This document shows, one piece after another, positions 24,841-36,726 of a DNA stretch of 64,000 nt. Position numbers and translations under genes: made by a program. The notes below the pieces were generated by a model. It worked only from the letters and a program-made list of their open reading frames with translations, did not search any database and was not told the DNA's origin. How positions within the stretch are numbered: the first letter of the stretch is position 1; every line of letters begins with the position of its first letter. This DNA is from Gonatopus flavifemur (lineage: Eukaryota; Arthropoda; Insecta; Hymenoptera; Dryinidae): assembly GCA_018340375.1 (NCBI GenBank), contig JAFFJZ010000003.1:11098001-11162000 (forward strand), in the 5' to 3' direction.

Positions 24841-24928
24841 ACTCCCGACGTACTGGCTTCTCTTATTCGTGGAATTCTCTCGACGATCCCGTATCGGGGA
24901 TCATCGGGACTCCAATCCCTTCGGGAGT
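24841..24928. repeat. Nested inverted repeats ACTCCCGA/TCGGGAGT
   Basis: Outer 8-bp perfect arms (24841-24848, 24921-24928) enclose GATCCCG/CGGGGATC and GGGACTCC/CGGGAGTC pairs. The segment is GC-richer than its flanks and could form a branched structure. No RNA family is recognised. Confidence 0.4.
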
Positions 24929-26400
24929 CGAAAGCCCCATACATTCCGAGTAAGATGTGATCCAAGATACATAAGGATATTTGAACAACCACAACAACAA
25001 CAAAAATGAATATCGTGAATAACGGAGATGGAAAATCATTTACGTATGGGATCGTGTTACCTACGACGATGATGGATGAGAAAGGTTAATGGTGTTCACG
25101 TGAGAGCTAGAGGTTGCGCGGTGTTATTCAATTAATGGTTATTGGAAGAATTGATTTTCCTGCATATCTGCTTATATACTCATACACCGAGTCAAATGAA
25201 TTCGTTTTCTCCAGTTTCGATGAGTAGTTGCGAAGAACCGTGAAATAACTTCTGACCCCTTCAGTTGCGATAAGGATGAAGAATACCGAGTAACGGAGTG
25301 ATTTCTAGACTGAGAATTCAAGACACTCTTGTCATGATCTCTTTATTGATTGTAGCTCAGTTTCTTTGAAAATCTGGAATGAAAGTAAATTTTACCATTC
25401 TTGAGTTATAATGATTGAGAAATCTCAATAATCTTTTATGTTCAAGTTGAGGTAACTCGAAGAAGAACGAGGATTTGAGCCAAATTGAATTGTTCATAAA
25501 TTGAAAATGATTTATCGACGTTTTTTTTCAATCATATAGAAGAGAGATATTCGATTCTAATGGAGAGAAAGTATATGCATGAGAAATAATCGGACATTAT
25601 TTCATTTCAACTCCGTAATATGATTTTCAAAAGTTCCTTACATAAAATAACCATTTCGTTTGATATACGAGAATATTGGAGAACGTATATACTGTAACTA
25701 AGTTGAATATATTGTGGCAATCGTGAACATGATTCTGCACCACATTAACTATACATCATACTGTGATCCTACTGGAGTATATCACGAGATTTGCGCCAAG
25801 ATAAGGAAGTATCGTGTAACAATTAGAAGGCTTCGTTGAGACTCTTGCTCTTAGATATAATAGATGGGGTCTCGAAACAAGAATATCATGTCTCTGAAGA
25901 AAATTTGAATGATACGTATGACATTTTATAATGTACAAACTCCAAAACGACTATCGCAAATAATTCTCTCTCGCCTCTGGGTAGCTGTTTCATTAATCCA
26001 CGTCTCATATTTGTACAACTCTCGTGGATCCAACGCAGTGATAATTAATTTGGCAAGAGTTGAACGCTTTTTGAAAGGGGCTTCGTTCGCAATCAGCGAC
26101 AGCATAACTGTGCAGTTGAAATTGCGTATTCAAATAAATCAGAACTGATTAGACGCAAATTGGACAGTCGAAACTTTCTCTCCGTATGAATCTAACTCCA
26201 CGTTTTTGGTACAGGATACCTTCCTTCCACAAACAAACGCAAAATCATGAAAATTCTTGACTTTAAATGGCACTTTCTCACCCCGCACAGCCATCTAACG
26301 ACATACGTTTGTCAAGTTTGGCGTAGGTAATGCTCCGACCATACATCATCAAAAGGGATCTTCACCTGTCGAAGACATTGATGAATTTGCCCACACAAAC
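24929..26400. other. AT-rich intergenic, nothing recognised
   Basis: No supported gene or element. Confidence 0.55.
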
Positions 26401-27200
26401 AGTCATTGGTTGTCAGCGGATCGTGAAAGTCCTTATGAACGGACATCGCATTATTTCCATCGATCACGTCAAGCTAGGGAAATGACGTCCGCTACAAAGA
26501 GAGGCATCACCTAGTAACACATCATCCTTTCGGTAGACGTTTCCTCAAAGTCGTTTCTGCCAACGCGAAATGTTCCGTCATGGACGGCCCGTTGTGCACG
26601 AACACACATGTACCCTGTGAAAAGAAAATGTGAGGAGAAACTGCACGTTCGCAAGTGCACAAGTGGCAAGGAAAGAAGAAAGGAGAAGAAAGACAATAGA
26701 GTGTGAGCGTAGCAGCACGTTAGTTCATGTGTATTCGGGATAGGTTGATGGTAGTGTTTGTACTTATGAGAGAAGGAGCGAGGAAGAAGGACGTATACCG
26801 GATGATGAATTAGCCGAGGTGACCTCTTGCGCGAAATCTCTCCTTCTAGCTCTCGCGGTAGGCAGCTCCCGTGATGTCGGGACCGAGATGATGGATCGCA
26901 GCGCGTCACGGAGCCATTCATCACCTCCATCTATCAGGCACCCCTTCACCTTGCTTTAGAAAGCGAGCATTCGACGGCTATCTACTCGCTGCTTCGGATG
27001 GTGATTAATGTTGATCGGAGAACGAAGCGAATGAACGAACGAAAGAACGAACGATGGCCAACTACTCTGTTATTCGACCTCGTGCCGCTCTTCTCTCAAC
27101 CAACTAAGACGTCCGGACGTTGACTCCGACAACAACCACCACGGATCCAACGCGAACGCACGTCAATCATCGTCCATAACCAGAGACTCGTTTTGAACGA
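26400..27200. promoter_or_regulatory. GC-rich island, enhancer or promoter candidate
   Basis: About 0.8 kb with markedly higher GC and CpG, including purine-rich GAAGGAGCGAGGAAG and a run of ACGAACGAAAGAACGAACG (about 27030-27055). Open frames on both strands lack motifs. It is one of the strongest composition islands in the desert and is suggested as a regulatory element by composition only. Confidence 0.35.
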
Positions 27201-27777
27201 GATGATTCTGAAATCTGTCCTTCCACATTTTCATTGCTGCAAAATATCACTTCGTGTACACCGTCGAGTGCCATTTGCATTCACAATTACTCTCTTTTCA
27301 TCCCATTCGGGAACTGTATCATTAAGTTCGTATGCGATTACAAGATCGCTATGTGATCATTACGGTGGAGGAAATTAAAAGATATTTTATTCTTATGTGT
27401 GTAGAAAAAAAGAGAAAGCAAGAAGTGTGTGTGGGTACGAACGTGCATGCATGAAACATAGACACGTTATTACGTGAAATTTTGTGGAGCGAAGAAACCC
27501 AGATATTAAGTAATAATAAGAACGCGTTATGGTGTGTAATTGTAAATAATTTCAAATGTGATTTATCTGATTCGAAAGTGTTAGGTTGCGTTGGTTGGAA
27601 TCATGATTCCGTGGGATGTGATGGTTCTGAGCGAATTATTCTTTTGGATAATTGAAAAACCAGATGTTTAGAATATTCCTCATTTGAATCGATATAAGAA
27701 TTACAAACTAAACGACTTTTTCTGAATCAATTTATCAAAACGATTAATCGAATGTAAAAATACTACAACATATCCTG

Positions 27778-27852
27778 GTAGAAATCACTCTCGTGGCTTA
27801 CAAGGTCCTTAAGCCTTGCAAGGTCCAAAGAATGACATAGAATGATTTCTGC
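27778..27852. mobile_element. 75-bp foldback element
   Basis: Arms GTAGAAATCACTC (27778-27790) and GAATGATTTCTGC (27840-27852) pair at 11 of 13 positions. The interior carries a direct repeat around CAAGGTCC. It is too short to code and has a MITE-like form. Confidence 0.45.
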
Positions 27853-28555
27853 TAGACTTCATGCTTTTGCTTTTTTCTCGCTGGAGTTCAACCAGGATTT
27901 GTTATTGAAGAAAAATTTTACTTTAGACATTGTCATTAATTTCGTATAACTTTTTGCCATATTCTATTACAAACGATCCAGTGTCATAATAAGTCATTAT
28001 TCAACAGCGAACAGCTTGCTCTGCAGCCTAAATGAACAAAGGGGCCGCCAGCGTTTGTTTTTCTATAATAAATAATTACATTCACTTGTCCAAAATGCTT
28101 TCTCTGGAGCATAAAACCAATTCTCCTGTGATAAATTGAAAAGATTAATGATCGGACTGATGTTCATCATGGCAGGGATATTACTTTTGTGCATTCAAAC
28201 GCATTAATAGGAGGGAATATAATTTTTTGAAGGGATTTAACCGTTTTGAAAAAAATCATCGAATGCTTTTAGTGGGCGATTAGAATATCAAAGCGTTGAA
28301 TTATGGAAGCTGAAATATTTGCTACGAACCCTGAGAGGAAGGTACCTAGTTGGGACAACAAAATGTTACTTGCCGCAGCTGGACTTTAGCTGTCTGAAAT
28401 ATGAATAAAATGTGACAAATAAAATTCAGCTGGCGCAACTGAATCTTTATTTACAGTGACTAAATTTTCTAGCTGTGGAATATTAAACTAAGTCCTTTCT
28501 CTCAGTGAACGATTGAATATATTTGAATAATATATCACTTGAGGCGGGCTGTTTC

Positions 28556-28685
28556 ATACATTCTCCGTCACCTCTTCCCCCATGACCTCGTCACCCATTC
28601 ATCCACCTCACGTTCACGCCTACCATTTATCCACCGCGTCTCCACGGAGATACGACGTGTACATCACACCGTTATACGTTGAAAG
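28556..28685. mobile_element. Short foldback element, copy 2 (related to 8576-8680)
   Basis: Shares the block TCCACGGAGAT(A/G)CGACGT with the element near 8.65 kb, followed in both by a C/G-bounded end. GC-rich in an AT-rich setting. Boundaries are uncertain. Confidence 0.4.
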
Positions 28686-29108
28686 GTTGATGAAAATGAT
28701 ATTCCAATATTTTATCCAAGCAGAGTAGATTTATATTCAGAATTAAACAGGATCAGAAACCACAGTTTTTGGATCGACATTTAATTTGAATATATTCAGA
28801 CTTTTATATTTTTTTTTGGGAAACTCTCCAGTATCCGTAGAATAATAATTATAAATTGCATGATGAAGATTTTTGTTGTTTTAGAAGACCACTGCAAGTA
28901 GGGTTACCAGAATATCTCTTTTCAAGAGAACATGTCCCCTTTTTCTCCTCAGATCTTGGTTTTTCTTCCTTTTGCTCTCTGTTATTAAATTCAGCGTGAG
29001 GGAAATAATAATGGATAAGAACACATTATATACATTTAATTGCGCACTTTTATACCATCAAAAAGTAATAGCGCAGCATTGAGCTCTATGACTACATCTT
29101 CACCTGTG

Positions 29109-29215
29109 CTGAATCCGGGATTCATAAGTCCATTTCTAAAAGAATTCGCATTCCCGTACGTTCTTACTCTTGGATTTTCTCTACAATTGGCTGGATTTAT
29201 GAACCCAGGATTCAG
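29109..29215. mobile_element. 107-bp foldback element
   Basis: Arms 29109-29132 and 29192-29215 pair at 21 of 24 positions, starting CTGAATCC and ending TCCA. Because of this palindrome, both strands carry open frames with the same NPGF repeats, which is why these frames are not called genes. Confidence 0.6.
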
Positions 29216-32200
29216 GAAACTACGATGGGAAGGTGGACTATAATATACTGGAGTGCGCACTCCCCAGATATTCAATAGAAATTCTTCGTCAGAGGGAGAC
29301 AAAAAAACAGTGAATGCAAATTTCTGTCATCAATTGCAAGTTCTGAAAGATATAAAAATAACCGTTGATGTAACTTCCATAATTTAATTTTCCATCAAAC
29401 CTAATTCTAATCACAACTCTAAAAGAACAAATTATTCAAAGAAATGAAAGCTATGTGTTTTTTTTTAATACAAGAAATCAGAATCGATCGAAACTTTTGT
29501 TTTCTTTTCCGCTGATTTTATAATCATTCTTTCTTACATAGAATGATGAGGTCAAATCAATATTTAGTTGATAAGAATATAATTTTATATGATCTATCTC
29601 AGTGGCAAAGTGTTTGATACAAATTAAGGAGGAATAGTTTTATTCTGACGAACTGTCCTAATCTGTGATTCCTAATGAACAAATGTCAGAAAAGTACAAT
29701 TTACAGGACAATTCCAGACTTGCAGAGATAAATCACTTATTGGACATAGTCTAAATAAAAGGGGTACGAATCGATCCCCTTGAGTTCTATGTGATGTGAC
29801 ATTTTGAGTGAAAAAAATTGTCAAAATTACATATAATTTATATATAATTGCATAAAACTGATGTACAAACTTTATTGAATTATACATAAATTTTCTATTT
29901 GGAGTCAAATATCTGTTGCTCTGGCATTCAAACAAATTGAACCCATTCAATCTGTACCTGCAAAAACTGTAGAATTGAATATTTTTAGGTGTTTTCATAA
30001 TCAAATGAATGTTTCAATACGTATGAATAATCTTTTCCTGACTTTATGAACTCTCTTATAATTTCTAATGAACTGACATTGCGAGAAATTTCAATTGAAA
30101 CAAACTGACCACTGAAATGTGACAATCGTAATATGCAGTCTATTGGAATATAAAAATCCTTGAATTCAGTTGCATATATTTTCATTGAATGGGGACACCT
30201 GAAAACATTCTAATACAAATGTACTGAGGTCAATTAATTGTACCGAAGAATCAACCATTGAGATCCTTAGATCTTTCTGTTCATTCCAACAGATTTCTAC
30301 ATAAATTTCAGAGTTAGATTTTCAAACTCGAAGCGAAAGATCAGAGTTATTTTCCGTACTTTCAAGAATATCGTTGAATAGAATCTAAACGATATACTTT
30401 AGTGAGAACATCATTCGAAGTATTTTCGACTTAAATAATAAATATTTCTTAGACATGATTCAATCATGACATAAGCACTTTTCAACCCGCGTCAATCCCT
30501 TCCTTTCTGGATATTCAACTATTGTTTACAACAATAGACTCAAGAAACTGTGTGCCTTAACTTTCTTCCCATCAATATTCATATAACTCATTCATGTGCA
30601 CACTCATTTGTATGAAAATTCATTTTCAACGCCTCCGGTGAATCTATTTATAAACTCGATATAAAAGAACATTGAATCTTACTAAAAATAAATCCTTCCG
30701 TCGCGAAGAGTTTTATCAGAATTCTCATATCCTCAAGTATTTTGAGAATATTTTTTCGAATTTACAACAAATAATGCGAAAGAATGATCAAAGAAAACAA
30801 AATTGAAATAATAACATATGAATCGACATAACAAACATAATCACAAAACCTGTTTTTTACACAGTATATAATATACGAGTCAAGAGAATGAAAAAAAAAA
30901 AAATTTCACCATCTCTCGACAACAGTGATTAACCGTTTTCCTAGAACACGTTTGCATTGTTTGAACATATATCATAATCATTGTCTAATCGTTACTCTAT
31001 ACTTACTGACAAAGGAGTGTACAGAATTCCCATTTATGGAACGAATTATATCTTCCAATACGAACATGAAACGATGATTAAATAGATCATTAATCATCGT
31101 GTATCCGATTATCATTTCTTATACATTCATTTTTATTCGTTGAATTATTACCTCCCTCGACAGATCATTACGAAGTCATTTATTAAGTAGATAAATTCAA
31201 ATAAATCATAGCTCTTTCATAAGCATTGTCGAGGAGAAGAGAAAAAAACGAACATAGCCTTAAACTGTCACTTATCGTTTATGTTTATCGATGTTTATAA
31301 GAATTCACTTGATTACTTACCTTTCATTATTTCGAAGTAATTATTGAAGAAATTTGAGAAATTGTTATGTACAACAATAGAAGGTAGAGAAGAGCAGGAA
31401 GAAGAGGAGGAACTTGATGAATGAGGGGTGAATGTGATATATCGTTTATGAAGTAATTTCACGTCAAATACAATATATCTCACATGCTCTCCCTCTTCTG
31501 TCTTAATATAAACTCCAACGAGGAAGACGAGGTGGAGAGATTTGAATTCATCTGACGAAGGTTGAGACAGTGGAATGAAGAAGAGATCAAGATTCGACGG
31601 ATGAGAGGAAAATCTTTGGATTATTACACCCCGTAGTACGCGCAACTCATTAAGTACCGAGTTTGTACGAGCGGAAGTTTGTAATGGTGGTTGATCCATC
31701 TCGATTCCTCGCATTTAGATTGTAAAATGACGCGATAAGGAGCGTGGAAACCCTTATACCCATTCCTGTTCGTCCTCCTGGATATATCTACCCTCAAATA
31801 TTCCGGATATACAGACTCTCGCGGGATAACGTCGCAGTAACCTAAAGATAGCTGTCATTGCTCTTTGGGTTGAGTCCCTTCAACCAGCCAAAGGCCAACT
31901 ATTTCTCTCGCTTTCTCTTAGAAAACTTCTTGATTTCTCTCATCATCGTTAAGGGTTGTAACGAACTCAAGATCCCTCATCAATGTTTTATCCTCGCCCT
32001 ATATCGTGTATATTGTATCCTCAAGATTCTTTATTCATCCATTCAAAAACGGATGTTTTTTAATTTCTCAACATCTTATCGATCTTCAGATCCCTGCCCA
32101 TCAGTCATTTCGAATTGTACCACATAGAAAAACTAGCTGGAAAGTAAAAGTAGCTTTTTACAAAAAAAAAACGCGTATAGCGCTCTATTCAAGGTAATTT

Positions 32201-33250
32201 CAATTCTCACCTCGAAACATTGTCAATAATGAGACTTTGAGTGAACAGCTTACAATTTCAAGTTTATCTCGTTTCCTATGAATATCATCACGATCATTAT
32301 CATAATCATCGAAATCATCATGATTATCCTCGTCAGCTTTTCCCCAGCATCGTTGGCAAAGATTTTTGTTCTCGATTCTCGTTGATTCCAGGCTACTCTG
32401 CGTCCTGTCGTTATTGCCTTCGTATACATCTAACATTACATATATAAATAAGTAACAGAGGACACTCAGCGAGAGCAGAGAGTCTTGAAGTAACATCGAT
32501 ATAATAGCATACTGCATGAACCTTCTCTTGCGCCAAGGAAATACTTAAACATATCTTCATATAAAACAGAGGTTTGGCGAGCGATGGTAGCAGCAGTCGG
32601 TTCCTAATGTTCCATGAGATGGCGTATCTTTACAATCTCGTATCCATTACTATCATTAATGCATCAAATTATAGGAACGATATTTCATTTCGTTGCGTGA
32701 TCTACTATTCTTGATAAATAAGTATGTAATTCCATCGGTTGTTAATTTACATATTATACACTCCGTATTTGCATATTTTGTGATTTGTGTATACGTTCTT
32801 CATTATATAGATTATCAGTTTTGTCTAACGACTGCTACGTAGCGGGTATTAAATGAATTAGCAGTTCAAGCCGCTGATGATGGATAATTATTTATGAATA
32901 TAAATATACGTTGAGCAGAGTGTTTTACTTCAACTTAACTTTGTGTATAATTCATCATTCACGAGAGAGCCCGAAGTAAAAGAGAGAAAGAATATATTGT
33001 ATTCCTGTCACGTATAATCCTCGACAATATTATTGGCCTCGGTATATTTTGCATCTTTGGATTTAATTTGATTTATTTATCCTCGTCAACGAACTATTAC
33101 GCTCACGTTCACGTGATTGCTGTACGTGTATTTCTATACACACTTAAACGTATAGATGTATACATATTCGCAGTCGAATAAATTAGCAGTTTACAGCGAA
33201 GCCTGGTACTTTTATATTACTGGCGAAGTATCGGTTCTTTATGTATTCGG
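29216..33250. other. AT-rich intergenic desert
   Basis: About 4 kb without a supported gene. A 133-codon minus frame at 31313-31714 has no motif and ends in a Ser run from a TCC-type repeat. It is not called. A TATAAAA box at 32560-32566 lies 35 bases before a GCAGTC initiator-like site but leads to no gene. Confidence 0.5.
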
Positions 33251-33279
33251 TCGGAATGGATGTTCATTTGAAATTCAAC

Positions 33280-33600
33280 GAGTGGATTCCCTCTTTCCTC
33301 CTCGTCGTCCTCCGCCTCCTCCTTCTTTTTCTTCTCTCTTCCTCCCTCGTTTGCGAATTTCGTGAGTGTAAGCGCGAGCGTGCGTGTTTCCTGTAAGGTT
33401 TTAGCCAGAGAGTGGGTGAGAGAAAGTCAGTGAATTACCGCCATAATTCACCGCGAGAATAATGAGAGCTTAATTAGTCGCGTGATGTAATGCTGGCGCG
33501 CGGTGGAAACGAAACGAAAGACATGCGCTGCGGCCATAAAGTATAGTGTACGTACCTACAATTAACGCACGTACACTGTCCCTGTGCACGTTTAATCATT
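33280..33600. promoter_or_regulatory. GC-rich island with 9-bp hairpin and GCGGCCATAAA
   Basis: Contains a pyrimidine run (CTCCTCGTCGTCCTCCGCC), the 11-mer GCGGCCATAAA (33530-33540) shared with the island at 48 kb, and a perfect inverted repeat AGTGTACGT/ACGTACACT (33545-33553, 33569-33577) enclosing CAATTAAC. CCATAAA is the complement of TTTATGG, a Hox/Caudal-type core. This is an enhancer candidate. Confidence 0.4.
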
Positions 33601-34139
33601 CAGTAGATAGTATTTATGTCGTGATTAACCTCTGGAAAAGAATAATCCGTAATTAATACTCGAGTCAAAGAATAATTGGGTGTGAATTTTTCATTAGTTT
33701 CTCTTTCTTCTTCCTCCTCTGATTCTCCTCCTTTTTTTACCCGCTCGATGTTTTTCATATTTATATTTATCAGATTTAATGAATGATCGAATTCATAATG
33801 ATTCGAAATAAGTCATTTTTATGAATGTTAAAATTCATCCCATCATCGAAGCCATCCAAAAATTGGTATGAGAATTAGAAATTTTTCTACAAGCATATCG
33901 ATACCTATCGATCGATCATACTCTTCTCTTCTCGAACAAAGAACAGTTTTTGCCGTCAAAGTACAATGATGAGGTACAATAGTGCATATCTAGGGAGTAT
34001 ATAAGGAAGAAAAAAGGAGAAGGAGAAACGAAAGGAAACCACAGGAAAAAGAAATAAATAAATAGGAACCCCAGTGAAATAAATTGAGTTATTAACGTGA
34101 CAGTATCGCGATAAATTATGATGAAGCGTTGGGCAAAAA

Positions 34140-34640
34140 GAAACGGTCACAGATGCGGTTGCGAAAGGTCGGACAGGCTAACAGCGGTTGATTGCCGGTC
34201 GCTCGTTTGTCTCCATGTAGCTTGACAGGGAACTGTCCTAGTACGCGCTGTGTAACGTCAGTCGGACGACCCCTCTGCCGCTGACCGCTGTTTTCTCCTG
34301 CCTAACCGTCTGTCCTGGAAACAGCGGAGAAACGAGAGAAGAGATTATACGGAAGACAGAGACGAGAAGAGAATGCGAGACCGAGAAAGAACATAACTGA
34401 ACGCGGTGAGCATACTCATCCGTAACTCGATGGTGTTTGTAATTAGCCCTGTCCATAGATTGAAACAAATGACACCACGGTGAGCAGAGACGCAAGTTGC
34501 CTTGGTGGTGCCGCTGCTGCTCCACGTATCTTTCTACGTACGCAAAGAGTACGAATAACGAGTTGACGACAGTGGCGGTCTCTGTCAGATCTGTGTGTCA
34601 GTGACCAACAGCAGGGAACCGAGGTACCACGCTATTCTCA
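34140..34640. promoter_or_regulatory. GC-rich island downstream of the minus-strand gene candidate
   Basis: CpG-rich and internally repetitive: AACAGCGGTTGATTGCCGG near 34180 mirrors AACAGCGGTCAGCGGCAGA read from the other strand near 34280. It lies just beyond the poly(A) signal of the candidate gene. Could be an enhancer or another promoter; nothing distinguishes these. Confidence 0.3.
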
Positions 34641-34659
34641 CGCAACAATAATAATCTAC

Positions 34660-34665
34660 TTTATT
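34660..34665 (-). terminator. Poly(A) signal for the minus-strand gene candidate
   Basis: TTTATT on the plus strand reads AATAAA on the minus strand, about 88 bases after the candidate stop codon. Confidence 0.4.
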
Positions 34666-34752
34666 ATACATAAATCAAAAATAAGCTACTCCTCGAGGCC
34701 GATATATTTAAATTTAGTAAATTGAAGGAAACATCTCGTGGGGACGACTTGA

Positions 34753-35678
34753 TCAATGTTTCAATGTTGCGAGGAAATAATAAAGACTGTGAAGCGTTTT
34801 AATGGAGTGTGTTGATGATTCTACAGAGTTAACTGAGATAATTATAAGAGAGGCAAATTTCTGGCACGTTGAGTCGCTTGAGAAATTGTTTATTGTCCCG
34901 TGGTTTCCTTCTGATACATAAATCGAATAGAAATTCATATCCTGAATTTGGTCAACTTGATTTTCATCTTGCTCAGACTCTGATGCTACAATTGGTAGAA
35001 ACTTCGTAGGAGAATTTACCAAAGTCAGAACTGAATGACAGATGTCACAGACCAATGAAGACAAAATTGGATGAATTTATCAGCTAGATTATGGGATGAA
35101 TGATAAAATGTGGGTGGAGAACTCTGGATCGTATTAAGTGTATGGAATACACTTCATCATGAATTTCTTTGGAACTCGCATAACGAGAATTCATTTGAAA
35201 TATAACAACCTAACAAAATTCCGATTTTGCTAACATTACAACACTCAACGCGTTCGAATTTTTTATTTATAAATTAATATATTTTATGTCCAGTATATGA
35301 TTGAGAAAGGGAGTGCATTTACCGTCACAAAGTTTGTGAAATTCAATGAACATTTTTAAGCAGGGAAGGTCAGACGAAAGCGACCACTCGTAAAAGTCAG
35401 GGCCCATAAACTCAATAATCGAAGTGAGAATTATTCCAATGCCTCCAAGCGTGAGGTAGCGGAAGTATCTCACTCGTACATACTCATACCAATCCAAGAA
35501 TTCTTTCATTGGTGTGGCAATTTGATAGCTCAGCTCTTTCACACTTGAAAATACTGAAATAATAATTCTCACATTTTTTATAATTTAGTTTATGGACCTT
35601 GATTCAATTACAAAAAAAATTTAATGCACCTGTGAAGCCAACATTGGGACGACGTACTTTGACAAAATTAAAATACAT
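34753..35678 (-). CDS. Possible three-exon gene, single-pass membrane protein, family unrecognised
   Basis: Proposed exons on the minus strand: 35678-35630, 35553-35323 and 35030-34753, encoding 185 residues. Introns are 76 and 292 bases. Splice sites are ACAG|GTGCAT, ATTTCAG|TATTTT, GACG|GTAAAT and CATTCAG|TTCTG. Both introns are phase 1, so the frame is kept across both junctions. The start ATG has an in-frame TGA five codons upstream. Exon 2 is GC-richer than its flanks. The protein has a basic/aromatic stretch (YEYVRVRYFRY, 39-49), one hydrophobic segment (about 50-66, LTLGGIGIILTSIIEFM), an acidic stretch (ESEQDE, 111-116) and one NFS glycosylation sequon (N142). An AATAAA follows the stop. 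I know no family with this pattern. It may be the 3' part of a larger gene, or a decaying copy. Transcription is untested. Confidence 0.4.
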
Positions 35679-35755
35679 CAGCGATTCTACTCAATCAATT
35701 GACAAATTAAAAACAAGAAAACTTTTGAAAGAATTATGGCTATAAATGGGAGTAA

Positions 35756-35876
35756 ACTCAAGACCAAGATCTGTCTTGATCTTGTCTTGTCTTGGAAAGC
35801 AAAACAAGATGAATACAAAACCATGGCGCACAAAAGTCGAGACAAGATCGAGACTAGAAATCTTGTAGTCGCGGGA
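35756..35876. mobile_element. Foldback with repeated GATCTTGTCT motif
   Basis: Multiple direct and inverted copies of CAAGAC/GTCTTG and GATCTTGTCT. The left end (CCAAGATCTGTCTTGATC) and the right end read in reverse both contain GATCTTGTCT. It lies directly upstream of the minus-strand gene candidate. Short non-coding repeat. Confidence 0.45.
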
Positions 35877-36475
35877 GAAAATTGCTGTCAAAATGCTGGG
35901 TCTCAGTTTACGTCAATGAATACACGTTTGACGATTCAATTAATTGAATAATTGATAATATTCGATATGGACGCTTTCAACAATATTGGGGATTTCAACG
36001 ATTTGATGAGAAAGAAAAATTTTTTACACCAATAAAATGACTAAACAGTGCATCTACACAAAGAAATAATATTGAAAGATAGAAGCAGTAAAAACTGTCC
36101 CCTGATGCAGAGTTTTATTGATTCAATTATCCATTATTGCCTGTTTCGGCAGCATAATCGTTGGAATTGGATCAAATCTACTGAATCACTCAAAAAACAT
36201 TATCAAATTGATACTGTAAGATTCTGTGTGGCGTTGAACGATCTTGCTAACTAACGTATTCAATGAATAGTTCAAGCGCAGAGATCGCTAGAGTATGTCA
36301 TCATATTTTAAAAATGATAAATAACTTCCATTTATTATTATGAATTTTCCATGAACATCATGAAATTTTCCAACTGAGAATCGTCATATGATATTGAATT
36401 CAAATGTAGAGTGCATCTGCAAAAGAAAATAACATTGTTGATACTTGGATAGCTAAAACTAGATATGGTACACAC

Positions 36476-36726
36476 AAGGTTTAGATGTCTTGCACAACAC
36501 TTTTAGATTAGTTTTGAATCAATTTTTGTCTAAAAGTGATTTAAAAGACATCTCCAACATATCTTGTATCCTAAACTTGTCTTCGTGACATCTTTTAGAT
36601 ACAAAACATCTCTTCAAGATATATTTTTAATGAGTTTTAGGCAAGAATTGGTGTGAGATTTGTTTGAAAGTGTTCAGCAAAATATCTTAAACCTGTCTAA
36701 AAAATATTGCAGGATACAAAACCTTT
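36476..36726. mobile_element. 251-bp element with inverted ends and repeated TTTTAGA/ACATCT motifs
   Basis: Ends AAGGTTTAGATGTCTTGCA and, in reverse, AAGGTTTTGTATCCTGCAA are imperfect terminal inverted repeats. The interior is an irregular array of TTTAGATnTCTT, AGACATCT and AAGATAT motifs. A similar motif array without clear ends lies at 51890-52005. Confidence 0.5.

Noticed and set aside
29036..29302. Open frames on both strands with repeated NPGF, at first resembling a real protein
   Set aside because: The NPGF repeats are produced by the DNA palindrome of the foldback at 29109-29215, which reads similarly on both strands.
31313..31714. 133-codon minus-strand frame
   Set aside because: No domain, Ser run from simple sequence, no poly(A) or splice context that adds support.
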